Shown: positions 28,584 to 35,165 of the stretch, one piece after another
Position numbering within the stretch: position 1 is the stretch's first letter
Layout of the letters: each line of letters starts with the position of its first letter
DNA from: Microbulbifer sp. GL-2
GTDB taxonomy: Bacteria; Pseudomonadota; Gammaproteobacteria; Pseudomonadales; Cellvibrionaceae
Direction of reading: 5' to 3'
DNA length: 64,000 bases
NCBI RefSeq assembly: GCF_007183175.1
Contig: NZ_AP019807.1
Coordinates: forward strand, 4,584,001 to 4,648,000
Translations under genes and position numbers: made by a program
Notes under the pieces: model-generated
Told to the model about the DNA's origin: nothing
What the model saw: the letters and a program-made list of their open reading frames with translations, nothing else
Database searches by the model: none

Positions 28584-28596
28584 CACTTGTTAGGCA
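28584..28596 (-). other. residual attC end at the edge of the cassette array
   Basis: Read on the minus strand this is GCCTAACAAGTG, the start (RYYYAAC) of an attC that overlaps the stop codon of the LRR-like cassette gene. The rest of the site is replaced by the transposase remnant. Confidence 0.7.
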
Positions 28597-29444
28597 AAAT
28601 CACTGGGAAGCTTACTAGGGTTGTTTTTAAACCACCTGACTCTATCTTCAAAACCGACCGTATATTTTTCTATCCGTTTCTGATCAATTACTGAATCCAG
28701 AAATGGTTTTCGTTTCCCTACAATAAACGTATTTTTATTTTTTCCGCCAATCTCAATCGGCTTATCAATGGTCCAGAATGGATTCAGAACTTTAGCTTCT
28801 ATTGCTTCTGGAAGCTTAGTCTTTAGCCACGCTACTTGTTCAGTTGTGAATAAATTACTAGGGAAAGATAGGCTTTCGAGGCCAGCTAGACTTCCCAGTG
28901 GTTCGATTCTGCCGTCTTCGATTTTTTTTGCACTAAAATTCAGGTTTTTCAGATTTACTAATTTTGCAATAGGATCGAGTGTTTCAAGCTTATATTTAAC
29001 CCAGACTTTATCGCCAAACTCAAGCTCCTCTAAATTTTTAGCATATTCCAGATCTGATATTGACTTCATCCTTGTAAAGTCATCGAAGCTAAATCCTTTA
29101 ATTTTTGGAGTCTTTTTGAAATCCCAAAGACGGGTAGCTCTTTGATTCCAAAAATAAGAGATATATTCAACGTTTGTCAAATCTTCGATCGGCGAAAGGT
29201 CTTCAACTAATGGGCACTTCCAAAAATTAATTGTCCTGAAATTTTTACCATATTGACTTACCAGATACTCAAAAGTGTCCTGCCTAAGGCCACTTACAGT
29301 TAATACATACTTATTTTCTGTATTCTGAAGGCGATCGATAGTAGATTTAGAAATATCTCCTCCAGATATCTCTTTCTCAATCAGTTTTATCTGATGAGGA
29401 ACATCCTTCCCGATATTTTTTATATGAAACTCTAAGTTTTTCAT
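28590..29444 (-). CDS. cassette gene: leucine-rich-repeat-like protein
   Basis: 284-residue protein with several leucine-rich-repeat-like units: LSPIEDLTNVEYISYF, LDPIAKLVNLKNLNFSAKKI and IEPLGSLAGLESLSFPSNLF. There is no signal peptide or membrane segment. Such repeats usually mediate protein binding, and no partner is evident. It is the last cassette of the array. Its TAA overlaps the residual attC, and an attC lies 27 bp upstream of its start. Confidence 0.75.
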   Translation of the reverse strand: MKNLEFHIKNIGKDVPHQIKLIEKEISGGDISKSTIDRLQNTENKYVLTVSGLRQDTFEYLVSQYGKNFRTINFWKCPLVEDLSPIEDLTNVEYISYFWNQRATRLWDFKKTPKIKGFSFDDFTRMKSISDLEYAKNLEELEFGDKVWVKYKLETLDPIAKLVNLKNLNFSAKKIEDGRIEPLGSLAGLESLSFPSNLFTTEQVAWLKTKLPEAIEAKVLNPFWTIDKPIEIGGKNKNTFIVGKRKPFLDSVIDQKRIEKYTVGFEDRVRWFKNNPSKLPSDFA

Positions 29445-29470
29445 GCAATTTTCGCAACTTGCTATCCGCT

Positions 29471-29554
29471 GCCTAACACTTGGCGTACAGGCCGGAGCAC
29501 GCAGTGCGGAGGTCCAGCCAGCTTTGCTGGCGATTGTGCCGCCACTTGTTAAAT
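29471..29554 (-). other. attC recombination site
   Basis: An 84-bp imperfect palindrome bounded on the plus strand by GCCTAAC (29471-29477) and GTTAAAT (29548-29554), matching the RYYYAAC...GTTRRRY attC rule. Inner arms are CACTTGGCG and CGCCACTTG-like. It follows and overlaps the stop of the 124-residue cassette gene. Confidence 0.88.
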
Positions 29555-29923
29555 GTTTTCATTGTACTTAATGGGAAAGATAGATTTTTCCCCTAACCAA
29601 AACTTGAAAGCTTCCATTTGAAAGAACCCAATTAGCTCGTTTGAGAGCCTACCTTTTTGTTTCTTGTTCAGGTTTTGGGACAATAGTTTTTGCACTTCAT
29701 CAAATACCTGGTCTTCGTAATACTCATCTATAGAGGGAGACCCGTCACCTTGCTCTCTTATTTCGAAGATCAGATCGTCGATTTGAGGTTCAGATTTTAC
29801 CAAAATCTTTAACTTAGCTAGCAATGGAGAGTCTCTCTCATAGGTTTCTGTACCTATGATTGTTTCCATATAGTTCGGTAGCCCGACTTCTTCTATTGAT
29901 GTAATCTCGATGCTCATAGACAT
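29549..29923 (-). CDS. cassette gene: hypothetical protein, 124 residues
   Basis: Small soluble acidic protein (MSMSIEITSIEEVGLPNYMETIIGT...), not recognised. No signal peptide or transmembrane segment is seen. It is bounded by attC sites on both sides, with its ATG inside the end of the upstream attC (GTTAAATG on the minus strand) and its TAA inside its own attC. A second ATG two codons in is an alternative start. Confidence 0.7.
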   Translation of the reverse strand: MSMSIEITSIEEVGLPNYMETIIGTETYERDSPLLAKLKILVKSEPQIDDLIFEIREQGDGSPSIDEYYEDQVFDEVQKLLSQNLNKKQKGRLSNELIGFFQMEAFKFWLGEKSIFPIKYNENI

Positions 29924-30037
29924 TTAACGCCTCAAACACCGGCTTGGTGAAGTTGGCGGCTTTTTTGCGCAAGCGAAAAAGGTGACAGCTTTACCAAGTC
30001 CGCGTGCTTTGATTTGTATGGTTGTTTTTGGTTAGAT
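29922..30037 (-). other. attC recombination site with possible IS scar
   Basis: The boundaries on the plus strand are ATTTAAC (29922-29928) and GTTAGAT (30031-30037). Paired arms include CTTGGTGAAG / CTTTACCAAG and TCAAACACCGG / CCGCGTGCTTTGA. Near the right end the sequence ATGGTTGTTTTTG interrupts the expected TTGTTAGAT. It matches 12 of 13 bases of the left end of the IS at 30464. Confidence 0.8.
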
Positions 30038-30373
30038 CTATATGACATCGGGGTTGTTACCTGTTTGCATGCGCACTGCAGGGAATTTTTTAGCTTTGAA
30101 CTCAAACACCACTAAACCACCCTCTGCCAACCATGGTTCAACTACCTGATTTTTTGGAACCTTACTAACCGTATACTCCAGGCCGTACTTACCAAGGGCT
30201 TTGATTGCCGGTTTCCACAACCCCTCACAATTTTCTGAATTAATGGGGAGTTCGCTATTGTACTCCGAGTTAAATAGCCGCTCGCGCCATGTAGGATCTT
30301 GGCTAAGATCAATAACCGCCAACTCCAACCAGTGCCTATAGAGTTTTTTCAGTATTCTAGGCTTTCTCTTCAT
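30038..30373 (-). CDS. cassette gene: hypothetical protein, 111 residues
   Basis: Unrecognised soluble protein with a basic N-terminus (MKRKPRILKKLYRHWLEL). It ends just inside its attC (TAG at 30038-30040) and begins 6 bp from the next attC boundary. This is typical cassette packing. Confidence 0.7.
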   Translation of the reverse strand: MKRKPRILKKLYRHWLELAVIDLSQDPTWRERLFNSEYNSELPINSENCEGLWKPAIKALGKYGLEYTVSKVPKNQVVEPWLAEGGLVVFEFKAKKFPAVRMQTGNNPDVI

Positions 30374-30378
30374 GTGAA

Positions 30379-30463
30379 ACTTAACACCCTGGGTATGCGG
30401 CCGGAGCGAAGCGTAGGTCCGGTAGAGGCCACGTAGTGGCTGGAACGAACATTACCCACTTGT
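30379..30463 (-). other. attC site, larger half, split by the IS
   Basis: Starts ACTTAAC (30379-30385) on the plus strand, with arms CACCCTGGGTATG and CATTACCCACTTG, and stops at CACTTGT, where the IS begins. The missing end (TATCGG) is found right of the IS at 31659-31664. Joining the two gives a complete attC for the lipoprotein cassette. Confidence 0.8.
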
Positions 30464-30687
30464 ATGGTTGTTCTTGTCCGATTCTGATGTTGAAAATCCT
30501 TTTCGCTAACGGGTAAATTGAGACCCACCTTCGGCGGCCACCGAAGGCCTTGTTTATCACAGTTCGCTGCCTGGCCGGTTCATAAAAGACCGATAACAAG
30601 TATGAACGTGATAAGCACTCACTAGGCATAACTCGAATAGTCATGTGGGCCTCGAGCCCGAATAGCAAGGCGGAGATAGCTTATCTT
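30464..30687 (+). ncRNA. candidate bridge/seek RNA in the left end of the IS
   Basis: Non-coding left end with strong folding potential. Pairings are GGGT/ACCC (30511-30514 / 30523-30526), CCTTCGG/CCGAAGG (30528-30534 / 30541-30547) and a long arm TTATCAC-a-GTTC (30554-30565) with GAACGTGATAA (30604-30614). Inside the last loop CGGT/ACCG can pair and CCGATAACAAGT (30590-30601) is exposed. This is the exact reverse complement of the occupied target ACTTGTTATCGG (31653-31664). IS110-family elements are known to use a structured RNA from a non-coding end to pick targets. That this is such an RNA is inference. Confidence 0.55.
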
Positions 30688-31650
30688 ATGGAACCTCAAG
30701 AGATCAATGTCGGTATCGATACTAGCAGCAAACAGCTCGATATCTTTGTGAGACCAACTGGCCAATTCTTTAGTGTTACCAATGATAAGGATGGTATTAA
30801 GGACGCCATTAAACAACTACAACCCCTTAAACCCAAAAGAGTACTTATCGAGTCCACAGGAAGGCTTGAACTGGAGTTTGTCTGTGCTGCCCACAAAGCG
30901 GGATTGCCGATAGTTGTTTGCAATCCTTCGCAGGTAAGAAACTTTGCAAAGTCAGCGGGGCGACTCGCCAAAACTGACAAGCTGGATGCTGTCGACATTG
31001 CTCACTTTGGGGAGGCAATGAAGCCGAGGCTATCGTCGATAAAACCTGAAAAATTAAGGAATATCAGTGATTTACTGGTTGTAAGAAGCCAGTGCTTGGA
31101 GATGAGCACCATGCAAAAGAACCGTCTCAAGCGAATGCCTAAATCTGTACACAAACCTATTCAATCCATATTGAAAGCCATCAAAAAAGAGTTAGAAGTA
31201 ATCGACAAGCAACTGGATAAGCTCGTCAGCAGTATTGCCGAATGGCGACAAAAACGCGATCTATTGTTAAGCGCTAAAGGAGTCGGGAATGTGTTGGCCT
31301 ACACCCTGATGAGCGAACTACCTGAATTGGGAAAACTGAACCGAAAAGAGATTGCTGCACTCGTTGGTATCGCCCCAATGAACCGAGATAGCGGCAGCTT
31401 CCAGGGCAAGAGATATATTCGAGGCGGAAGGCATCGCGTACGCACAGTTCTGTTTGTTTCCATCATGTCGGCCATCCAGTGCCATCCTAAATTAAAGCTA
31501 ATGTATAAACGCTTAGTCGACGCTGGCAAGCCTAAGAAAGCGGCCCTCATTGCATGTATGAGAAAGCAACTTACCATTCTGAATACGATGGTGAAAAATA
31601 ACACTTACTGGGATGAAAATATGATTTTAAAGCTTGACGAGCAACCATAG
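30688..31650 (+). CDS. IS110/IS1111-family transposase
   Basis: 320-residue recombinase. The N-terminal RuvC-like DEDD domain has NVGIDTSSKQLDIF (Asp11), a Glu in VLIESTG and KTDKLDAVDIAHFG. The C-terminal transposase-20 domain has SAKGVGNVLAYTLMSELPEL, ALVGIAPMNRDSGSFQGKR and GGRHRVRTVLF with the likely nucleophile Ser. The start ATG at 30688 follows AAGGCGGAG. An in-frame ATG at 30643 would invade the structured left end. The stop TAG lies in the right inverted repeat. Intact, so the element may be active. Confidence 0.93.
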   Translation: MEPQEINVGIDTSSKQLDIFVRPTGQFFSVTNDKDGIKDAIKQLQPLKPKRVLIESTGRLELEFVCAAHKAGLPIVVCNPSQVRNFAKSAGRLAKTDKLDAVDIAHFGEAMKPRLSSIKPEKLRNISDLLVVRSQCLEMSTMQKNRLKRMPKSVHKPIQSILKAIKKELEVIDKQLDKLVSSIAEWRQKRDLLLSAKGVGNVLAYTLMSELPELGKLNRKEIAALVGIAPMNRDSGSFQGKRYIRGGRHRVRTVLFVSIMSAIQCHPKLKLMYKRLVDAGKPKKAALIACMRKQLTILNTMVKNNTYWDENMILKLDEQP

Positions 31651-31651
31651 T

Positions 31652-31664
31652 CACTTGTTATCGG
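31652..31664 (-). other. attC site, short end, split by the IS
   Basis: CACTTGTTATCGG, the gene-proximal end of the attC interrupted at 30463. On the minus strand CGATAAC follows the lipoprotein stop codon. Confidence 0.7.
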
Positions 31665-31994
31665 TTACCTCGTGACCACGATTTCATTCGGCACAAGCCG
31701 CCAACCACTTTTAGCCATACAATCCAGTATCATCAATTTCTTGGTGTTAGTTGAGATCTTTAACGATTGTCTATGAAAGCTCTGACTTTCTTGGCGCCCT
31801 GATAGCACATCTAAACATTGAGCCAAGTCAGCATCTGCATTTCTTTCAATCTTTGATTGATTCTCCCATGTTGGGACAAACGCAATATTGCTTTCAATCC
31901 AATCAGTTTGAAGTAGCGATTTAACAGCTTCTTGATACGTAGTAGTGCAAGCAGACAAGAAAACTGAAATGCTTGCGACGATAACCCGGTTCAT
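31665..31994 (-). CDS. cassette gene: small lipoprotein
   Basis: 109-residue predicted lipoprotein. The signal MNRVIVASISVFLSAC has the lipobox Cys at residue 16, followed by a mature domain with two further cysteines (AQCLDVL, LDCMAKSGW). No family was recognised. Its own attC has been split by the IS immediately downstream, and the next attC begins 7 bp from its start. Confidence 0.75.
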   Translation of the reverse strand: MNRVIVASISVFLSACTTTYQEAVKSLLQTDWIESNIAFVPTWENQSKIERNADADLAQCLDVLSGRQESQSFHRQSLKISTNTKKLMILDCMAKSGWRLVPNEIVVTR

Positions 31995-32000
31995 ACTGAC

Positions 32001-32120
32001 CTATAACGCCCAGCGCAGGCGCAGCCAGCGCGGAGCGCATTTTGTGTTAATGTTTGAGCGCCAGCGAGTAACACAAAATGTGCGTAGTGTTGGCTGTCGC
32101 TCTGCCGCTGCTTGTTATGC
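32001..32120 (-). other. attC recombination site
   Basis: A 120-bp site bounded by CTATAAC (32001-32007) and GTTATGC (32114-32120). GCCCAGCGCAGGCGCAGCC pairs imperfectly with GGCTGTCGCTCTGCCGCTGC. An inner perfect-type arm CATTTTGTGTTA / TAACACAAAATG gives a long stem. The right boundary overlaps the stop of the VOC gene. Confidence 0.87.
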
Positions 32121-32510
32121 ATGGGCCTCGCTCATGGGGTGGATCAGCTCTGAGTAGTACTTAAACTCAAGGATGTTCCCCGATGGATCTTTTATAATGT
32201 ATTTTCCAGACTCGGCTTCAGTATCTATTTTTATTACATTTGGCGAAAGAACATAACCAGTATTACTTGCGGAAACTCTTTCAGAAAGATTATGCCACTC
32301 ATCTTTATCAAGAATCACACCAAAGTGATCAATAGGGCTTACTTCGGATGGGCAATTATTCCTATGGATAGTTAGTTGGTGGCCGAAAAAGTGAATATCA
32401 AGCCATGTCTCTTTTTCCCTACCGGTACGACACCCAAGCACTTCCTCATAAAATTTTCGGGTGGTTTCAAAGTTGTCAGCCACAAAAGATAAATGGAATA
32501 TTCCTTTCAC
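32115..32510 (-). CDS. cassette gene: VOC/glyoxalase-fold protein
   Basis: 131-residue vicinal-oxygen-chelate fold protein (glyoxalase / bleomycin resistance / dioxygenase superfamily). It begins MKGIFHLSFVADNFETTRKFYEEVLGC. Metal-ligand positions fit HLSF, HFFGHQLTIH and the C-terminal Glu in PSGNILEFKYYSEL. It could act on a hydroperoxide, thiol conjugate or antibiotic, and the substrate is unknown. Bounded by attC sites. Confidence 0.85.
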   Translation of the reverse strand: MKGIFHLSFVADNFETTRKFYEEVLGCRTGREKETWLDIHFFGHQLTIHRNNCPSEVSPIDHFGVILDKDEWHNLSERVSASNTGYVLSPNVIKIDTEAESGKYIIKDPSGNILEFKYYSELIHPMSEAHA

Positions 32511-32530
32511 TTCTTCCTCACTTCTTTAAT

Positions 32531-32624
32531 GCATAACGACTTTAGCAACGGCCGAAATGTTGCGGCGATGCCGCGGAATGTAGGTCCAGCCCCAAAGGGG
32601 CGATGTTGCCTAAACTTGTTATGT
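32531..32624 (-). other. attC recombination site
   Basis: A 94-bp site bounded by GCATAAC (32531-32537) and GTTATGT (32618-32624). It has arms TAGCAACGGCC / GGGCGATGTTGCCTA and the AGGTCC block also seen in two other sites of this array. It lies 2 bp downstream of the barstar-like gene stop. Confidence 0.87.
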
Positions 32625-32626
32625 TT

Positions 32627-32908
32627 TTACTCGTTAACAACTTTAATGCCCCTATTCTCAACCACACCCTCATTAAAAATGGCCAGCACTTTGAGCTGAA
32701 ATTCAGTGATGTGCCTTGGAGCGAAGCCAGTATTAAGATTGTGTATTGTGTAGGGAGGCTCAATTGAGTTTATATCTCCGGTCACAATACTATCAATTAG
32801 TGCATCGAGATTCCGCCCATGCCAATCAGGTGCTTTTACTTGAGAGAGGAATATATTGTAGAAATCATCCTCTGACTCAATTTGCTTCCAGTCTACGGTT
32901 ATCTCCAT
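32627..32908 (-). CDS. cassette gene: barstar-like RNase inhibitor
   Basis: 93-residue barstar-family protein, known in the family as an intracellular inhibitor that blocks barnase-type RNases. The recognition helix region is typical: DDFYNIFLSQVKAPDWHGRNLDALIDSI, with WHGRNLDAL as the hallmark. No RNase toxin gene is next to it, so within this array it is an orphan immunity-type gene. Bounded by attC sites on both sides. Confidence 0.8.
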   Translation of the reverse strand: MEITVDWKQIESEDDFYNIFLSQVKAPDWHGRNLDALIDSIVTGDINSIEPPYTIHNLNTGFAPRHITEFQLKVLAIFNEGVVENRGIKVVNE

Positions 32909-32921
32909 GACTCACTCTGAA

Positions 32922-33065
32922 ACATAACGCCCACTGCAGGGGCGGATTACCTTGTGCGCCTTTTGCGCAAAAATGAGAGCGAAGCGACCCGCGCAAAATG
33001 TGCACAAGGTAATCCGTCCCGCGGAGGCCCGAAGGGCCGTAGCATACTGCCTGTGATTGTTAAGG
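32922..33065 (-). other. attC recombination site
   Basis: A 144-bp site bounded by ACATAAC (32922-32928) and GTTAAGG (33059-33065). Long complementary arms are GGGGCGGATTACCTTGTGC and GCACAAGGTAATCCGTCCC. The right boundary overlaps the stop of the next cassette gene. Confidence 0.88.
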
Positions 33066-33521
33066 CTGGGCGTGCCACAGGTCCAGAAGCTCCTTTAGTG
33101 GTCGCGAGTACCATACATCACTTCTAGAGGTAGAAAATTTTAGCTCTTCTAGCTCTTTGATGTGACTTGAAAGCTCAATTTGCATACTACAAAAATCTAT
33201 TCTTTTAGAATTACTATAGAAAAATAAGATATAGCTTTGACCGATCACTAAGCCATCTATACCCGGCCCTTTCTCTACCTGAAAATTGAATTTTCCACTT
33301 TCAGGTTTACCTTTTAGAGTATGAAAGACCTCAAATTCATAAATTTGATCATAAGTTACAGCGGGATCTTCAACTATTGAGCCACTCTTAACACGGCCAA
33401 ATATCACATCAGTAGCTGTATGCCAATGCGTGGAAACATCCGTACTATTCCCAAACTGAGGACATTCCCATGAAAAAGCAGGAAATGAAATAAACGCGAT
33501 TAAAAGTAGTAGGTGTTTCAT
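33060..33521 (-). CDS. cassette gene: secreted TIMP/NTR-like protein
   Basis: 153-residue secreted protein. The signal peptide MKHLLLLIAFISFPAFS is followed by a mature N-terminus starting with Cys-containing WECPQF. The pattern TDVIFGRVKSG, YEFEVFHTLKG and GQSYILFFY resembles tissue-inhibitor-like NTR-fold domains of bacterial secreted proteins. The function is unknown. Its start is only 10 bp from the stop of the next upstream gene, with no attC in between, so the two may share one cassette. Confidence 0.65.
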   Translation of the reverse strand: MKHLLLLIAFISFPAFSWECPQFGNSTDVSTHWHTATDVIFGRVKSGSIVEDPAVTYDQIYEFEVFHTLKGKPESGKFNFQVEKGPGIDGLVIGQSYILFFYSNSKRIDFCSMQIELSSHIKELEELKFSTSRSDVWYSRPLKELLDLWHAQP

Positions 33522-33531
33522 TTACTTGCCT

Positions 33532-33915
33532 TTACTTGTTATGGTTTTGTTCATTCTCGATTGCCAATCTACAACCAAAACCATCGATATATTCGGCCTT
33601 GATTTTTACACTGATGCTACCTGCATATAGTAATTTACCTACATACGTAGCGCCCTTATCTTCAATCTTTAGCTCTGCTGCGCCAGCGCTATTATTTTGA
33701 GGAGACGAAAATACAGCCCACACCAATGACGGCTTATATTTCTCAATTTTTGGCAAGTGCACTTTATAAGTTCCGCCAGTACTGTCGCCTTCCATTTTTT
33801 CAAATGTTATTCGCTCGTCATTTTCTTTGACCTCAGGCTTGCCGCACGCAAAAGAGGTTGCCCAAACAATATTTGGGAATAAGACAATGACGATTAATAT
33901 GATAGCTCTACTCAT
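33532..33915 (-). CDS. cassette gene: secreted hypothetical protein
   Basis: 127-residue protein with signal peptide MSRAIILIVIVLFPNIVWA and a mature part with two cysteines (FACGKP, GFGCRL), possibly disulphide-bonded. No family was recognised. The end of the gene overlaps ACTTGTTATGG (33534-33544), which looks like a lone attC half. Its start is 5 bp from the attC at 33921. Confidence 0.65.
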   Translation of the reverse strand: MSRAIILIVIVLFPNIVWATSFACGKPEVKENDERITFEKMEGDSTGGTYKVHLPKIEKYKPSLVWAVFSSPQNNSAGAAELKIEDKGATYVGKLLYAGSISVKIKAEYIDGFGCRLAIENEQNHNK

Positions 33916-33920
33916 AGGAA

Positions 33921-34014
33921 ACTTAACGTTGCTAGCAAGGGCAGCCGAAGCGGAGCGTAGGCTGTCCAGCCCGGCCCCGAAGGGGCTGGGCGAGCTTGAC
34001 TAGCCTGGTTATGG
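33921..34014 (-). other. attC recombination site (right end of array)
   Basis: A 94-bp site bounded by ACTTAAC (33921-33927) and GTTATGG (34008-34014). Arms are GTTGCTAGCAAGG / GCTTGACTAGCCTGG, with an inner hairpin CAGCCCGGCCCC / GGGGCTGGG. It is the last attC seen. No cassette gene is evident to its right. Confidence 0.85.
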
Positions 34015-34749
34015 CTGGCGCGCTCAGGACTACCTACTGGCACTTTGCCAACCACAGCTTGGCTGGCCCCTGCCCAATATTTAAGAGGGAAGAATACCGC
34101 ACTTCCCCCAACCAATTCCTATCTAATTGGCACTCCGCGAATTTTCAGCGGACTGCCGGTTTCTACTGCGCCTGAGCAAACACTCTAGGAATGAAACTGC
34201 TTGAATTGCAACCAGCAAAAATTGCTCAATACTGGCTGCTATTTAGTGGCACTAAACCTTCAGCTACCACGAAAAATCAATAAATCCGACCGCCACAATA
34301 ACATTTATATAGTGATCACCATGACCACTATTATCCTGATTACTATTTCAGAAGCAATTCCATGTCAGAACTCCTTGAATCACCTCAAAATCATACACTT
34401 ACACAAACTTGATACGAGGGTACAACATGGAAAAACGGTCACCGAGACCACTATCCCGGAATATACCACTTTACGTAACTCATTGTATTTAATGATTTTT
34501 CTGGCATATTTGCAAAACCTTTCAAAATAACGATCACGATGACCGAAATTCCAGCTCGCATTTGGTCATACGTTTTGAGAAACTGTATATAAAACCAGCT
34601 CTAGGCGTATTTAACAGAACAACACGCCTATACCACCACTCCATGCATATCTCGCCATATGGACTGATTGCAGATCTTTATGCATTTGGGGTTGACCAAG
34701 AGGATTGAGCAAGTCTGTTCCTTGTTAATGAAAAGGTATGGCCCCGGAA
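34015..34749. other. region right of the cassette array, no gene recognised
   Basis: About 735 bases. An integron integrase and attI would be expected at this end, because all cassettes read leftward, but I see no tyrosine-recombinase coding sequence. A 109-codon plus-strand frame at 34201 is low-complexity in character and unconvincing. Confidence 0.5.
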
Positions 34750-35094
34750 TTATGGAATTCGAAACCGAAGACGTTGGGTCTCTTTGAGAGGCTCTATACG
34801 GTGAGCCTGGGCAAGCGGACCAAACTCCTCTCTGGCCAGCAGTACTTTGCAATCCAGGATTTCCTCTTCTTTTATTTTCCTGGAGTAGCTATCCAGCAGT
34901 AGCTTGTCCGTACGATAAATACGCCCTTTCTTTACCTCAATACAGCGCTGATACCCCTCATCCTGAAGTTTCACAAAACGCGCTATAACTCGCCGACTAA
35001 CATCCCGCCCAAATAATTCGATCAGGGCATTTTCATCCCTGGGGACAAAGTATTCACCCAGCTGGGGAATATTTTAGGACTTTGTCCCAGCCAT
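34750..35094 (-). pseudogene. small gene interrupted by an in-frame stop
   Basis: On the minus strand ATG at 35092-35094, with an AGAGG site upstream, opens MAGTKS and then meets TAA at 35074-35076. The same frame continues as NIPQLGEYFVPRDENALIEL and about 85 more residues (VIARFVKLQDEGYQRCIEVK...), ending at 34750. The continuous coding character across the stop suggests a nonsense mutation in a protein of about 114 residues. The family was not recognised. The only later standard start, GTG at 34974, would give 74 residues. Confidence 0.55.
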
Positions 35095-35165
35095 AAGCAG
35101 AAAACCTCTGTTTGCTAACACAGGTTATAAATTAGACATATCACCGCAACCCAGACTGCCGATGC

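Larger units (their letters stand above)
30464..31651 (+). mobile_element. IS110/IS1111-type insertion sequence in an attC site
   Basis: About 1.19 kb. The left terminus ATGGTTGTTCTT and the inverted right terminus ATGGTTGCTCGT (from 31642-31648 and inward) match at 10 of 12 positions. Three further bases (AGT) follow the right repeat, and CACTTGT is present on both flanks (30457-30463 and 31652-31658). The subterminal repeats, the lone DEDD transposase and the insertion in an attC fit the IS1111-attC group. It is oriented opposite to the cassette genes and splits the attC of the lipoprotein cassette. Confidence 0.85.

Noticed and set aside
30554..30614. The stem-loop as an ordinary terminator reading into the IS
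   Set aside because: No T-tract follows, and the loop carries an exact target match, which fits a guide RNA better.
30590..31664. CCGATAACAAGT / ACTTGTTATCGG as the terminal inverted repeats of the IS
   Set aside because: The decayed copy ends before this sequence (its flank is ACTTGTTAGGC), and better ends ATGGTTG... exist at 30464 and 31648. The 12-mer on the right belongs to the attC target.
33912..34115. 67-codon minus-strand frame as a further cassette gene
   Set aside because: It runs through the whole attC at 33921-34014, as attC arms often stay open by chance.
34201..34530. 109-codon plus-strand frame right of the array, considered as an integrase remnant
   Set aside because: No tyrosine-recombinase motifs (no R...HxxR...Y pattern) and an unnatural composition.
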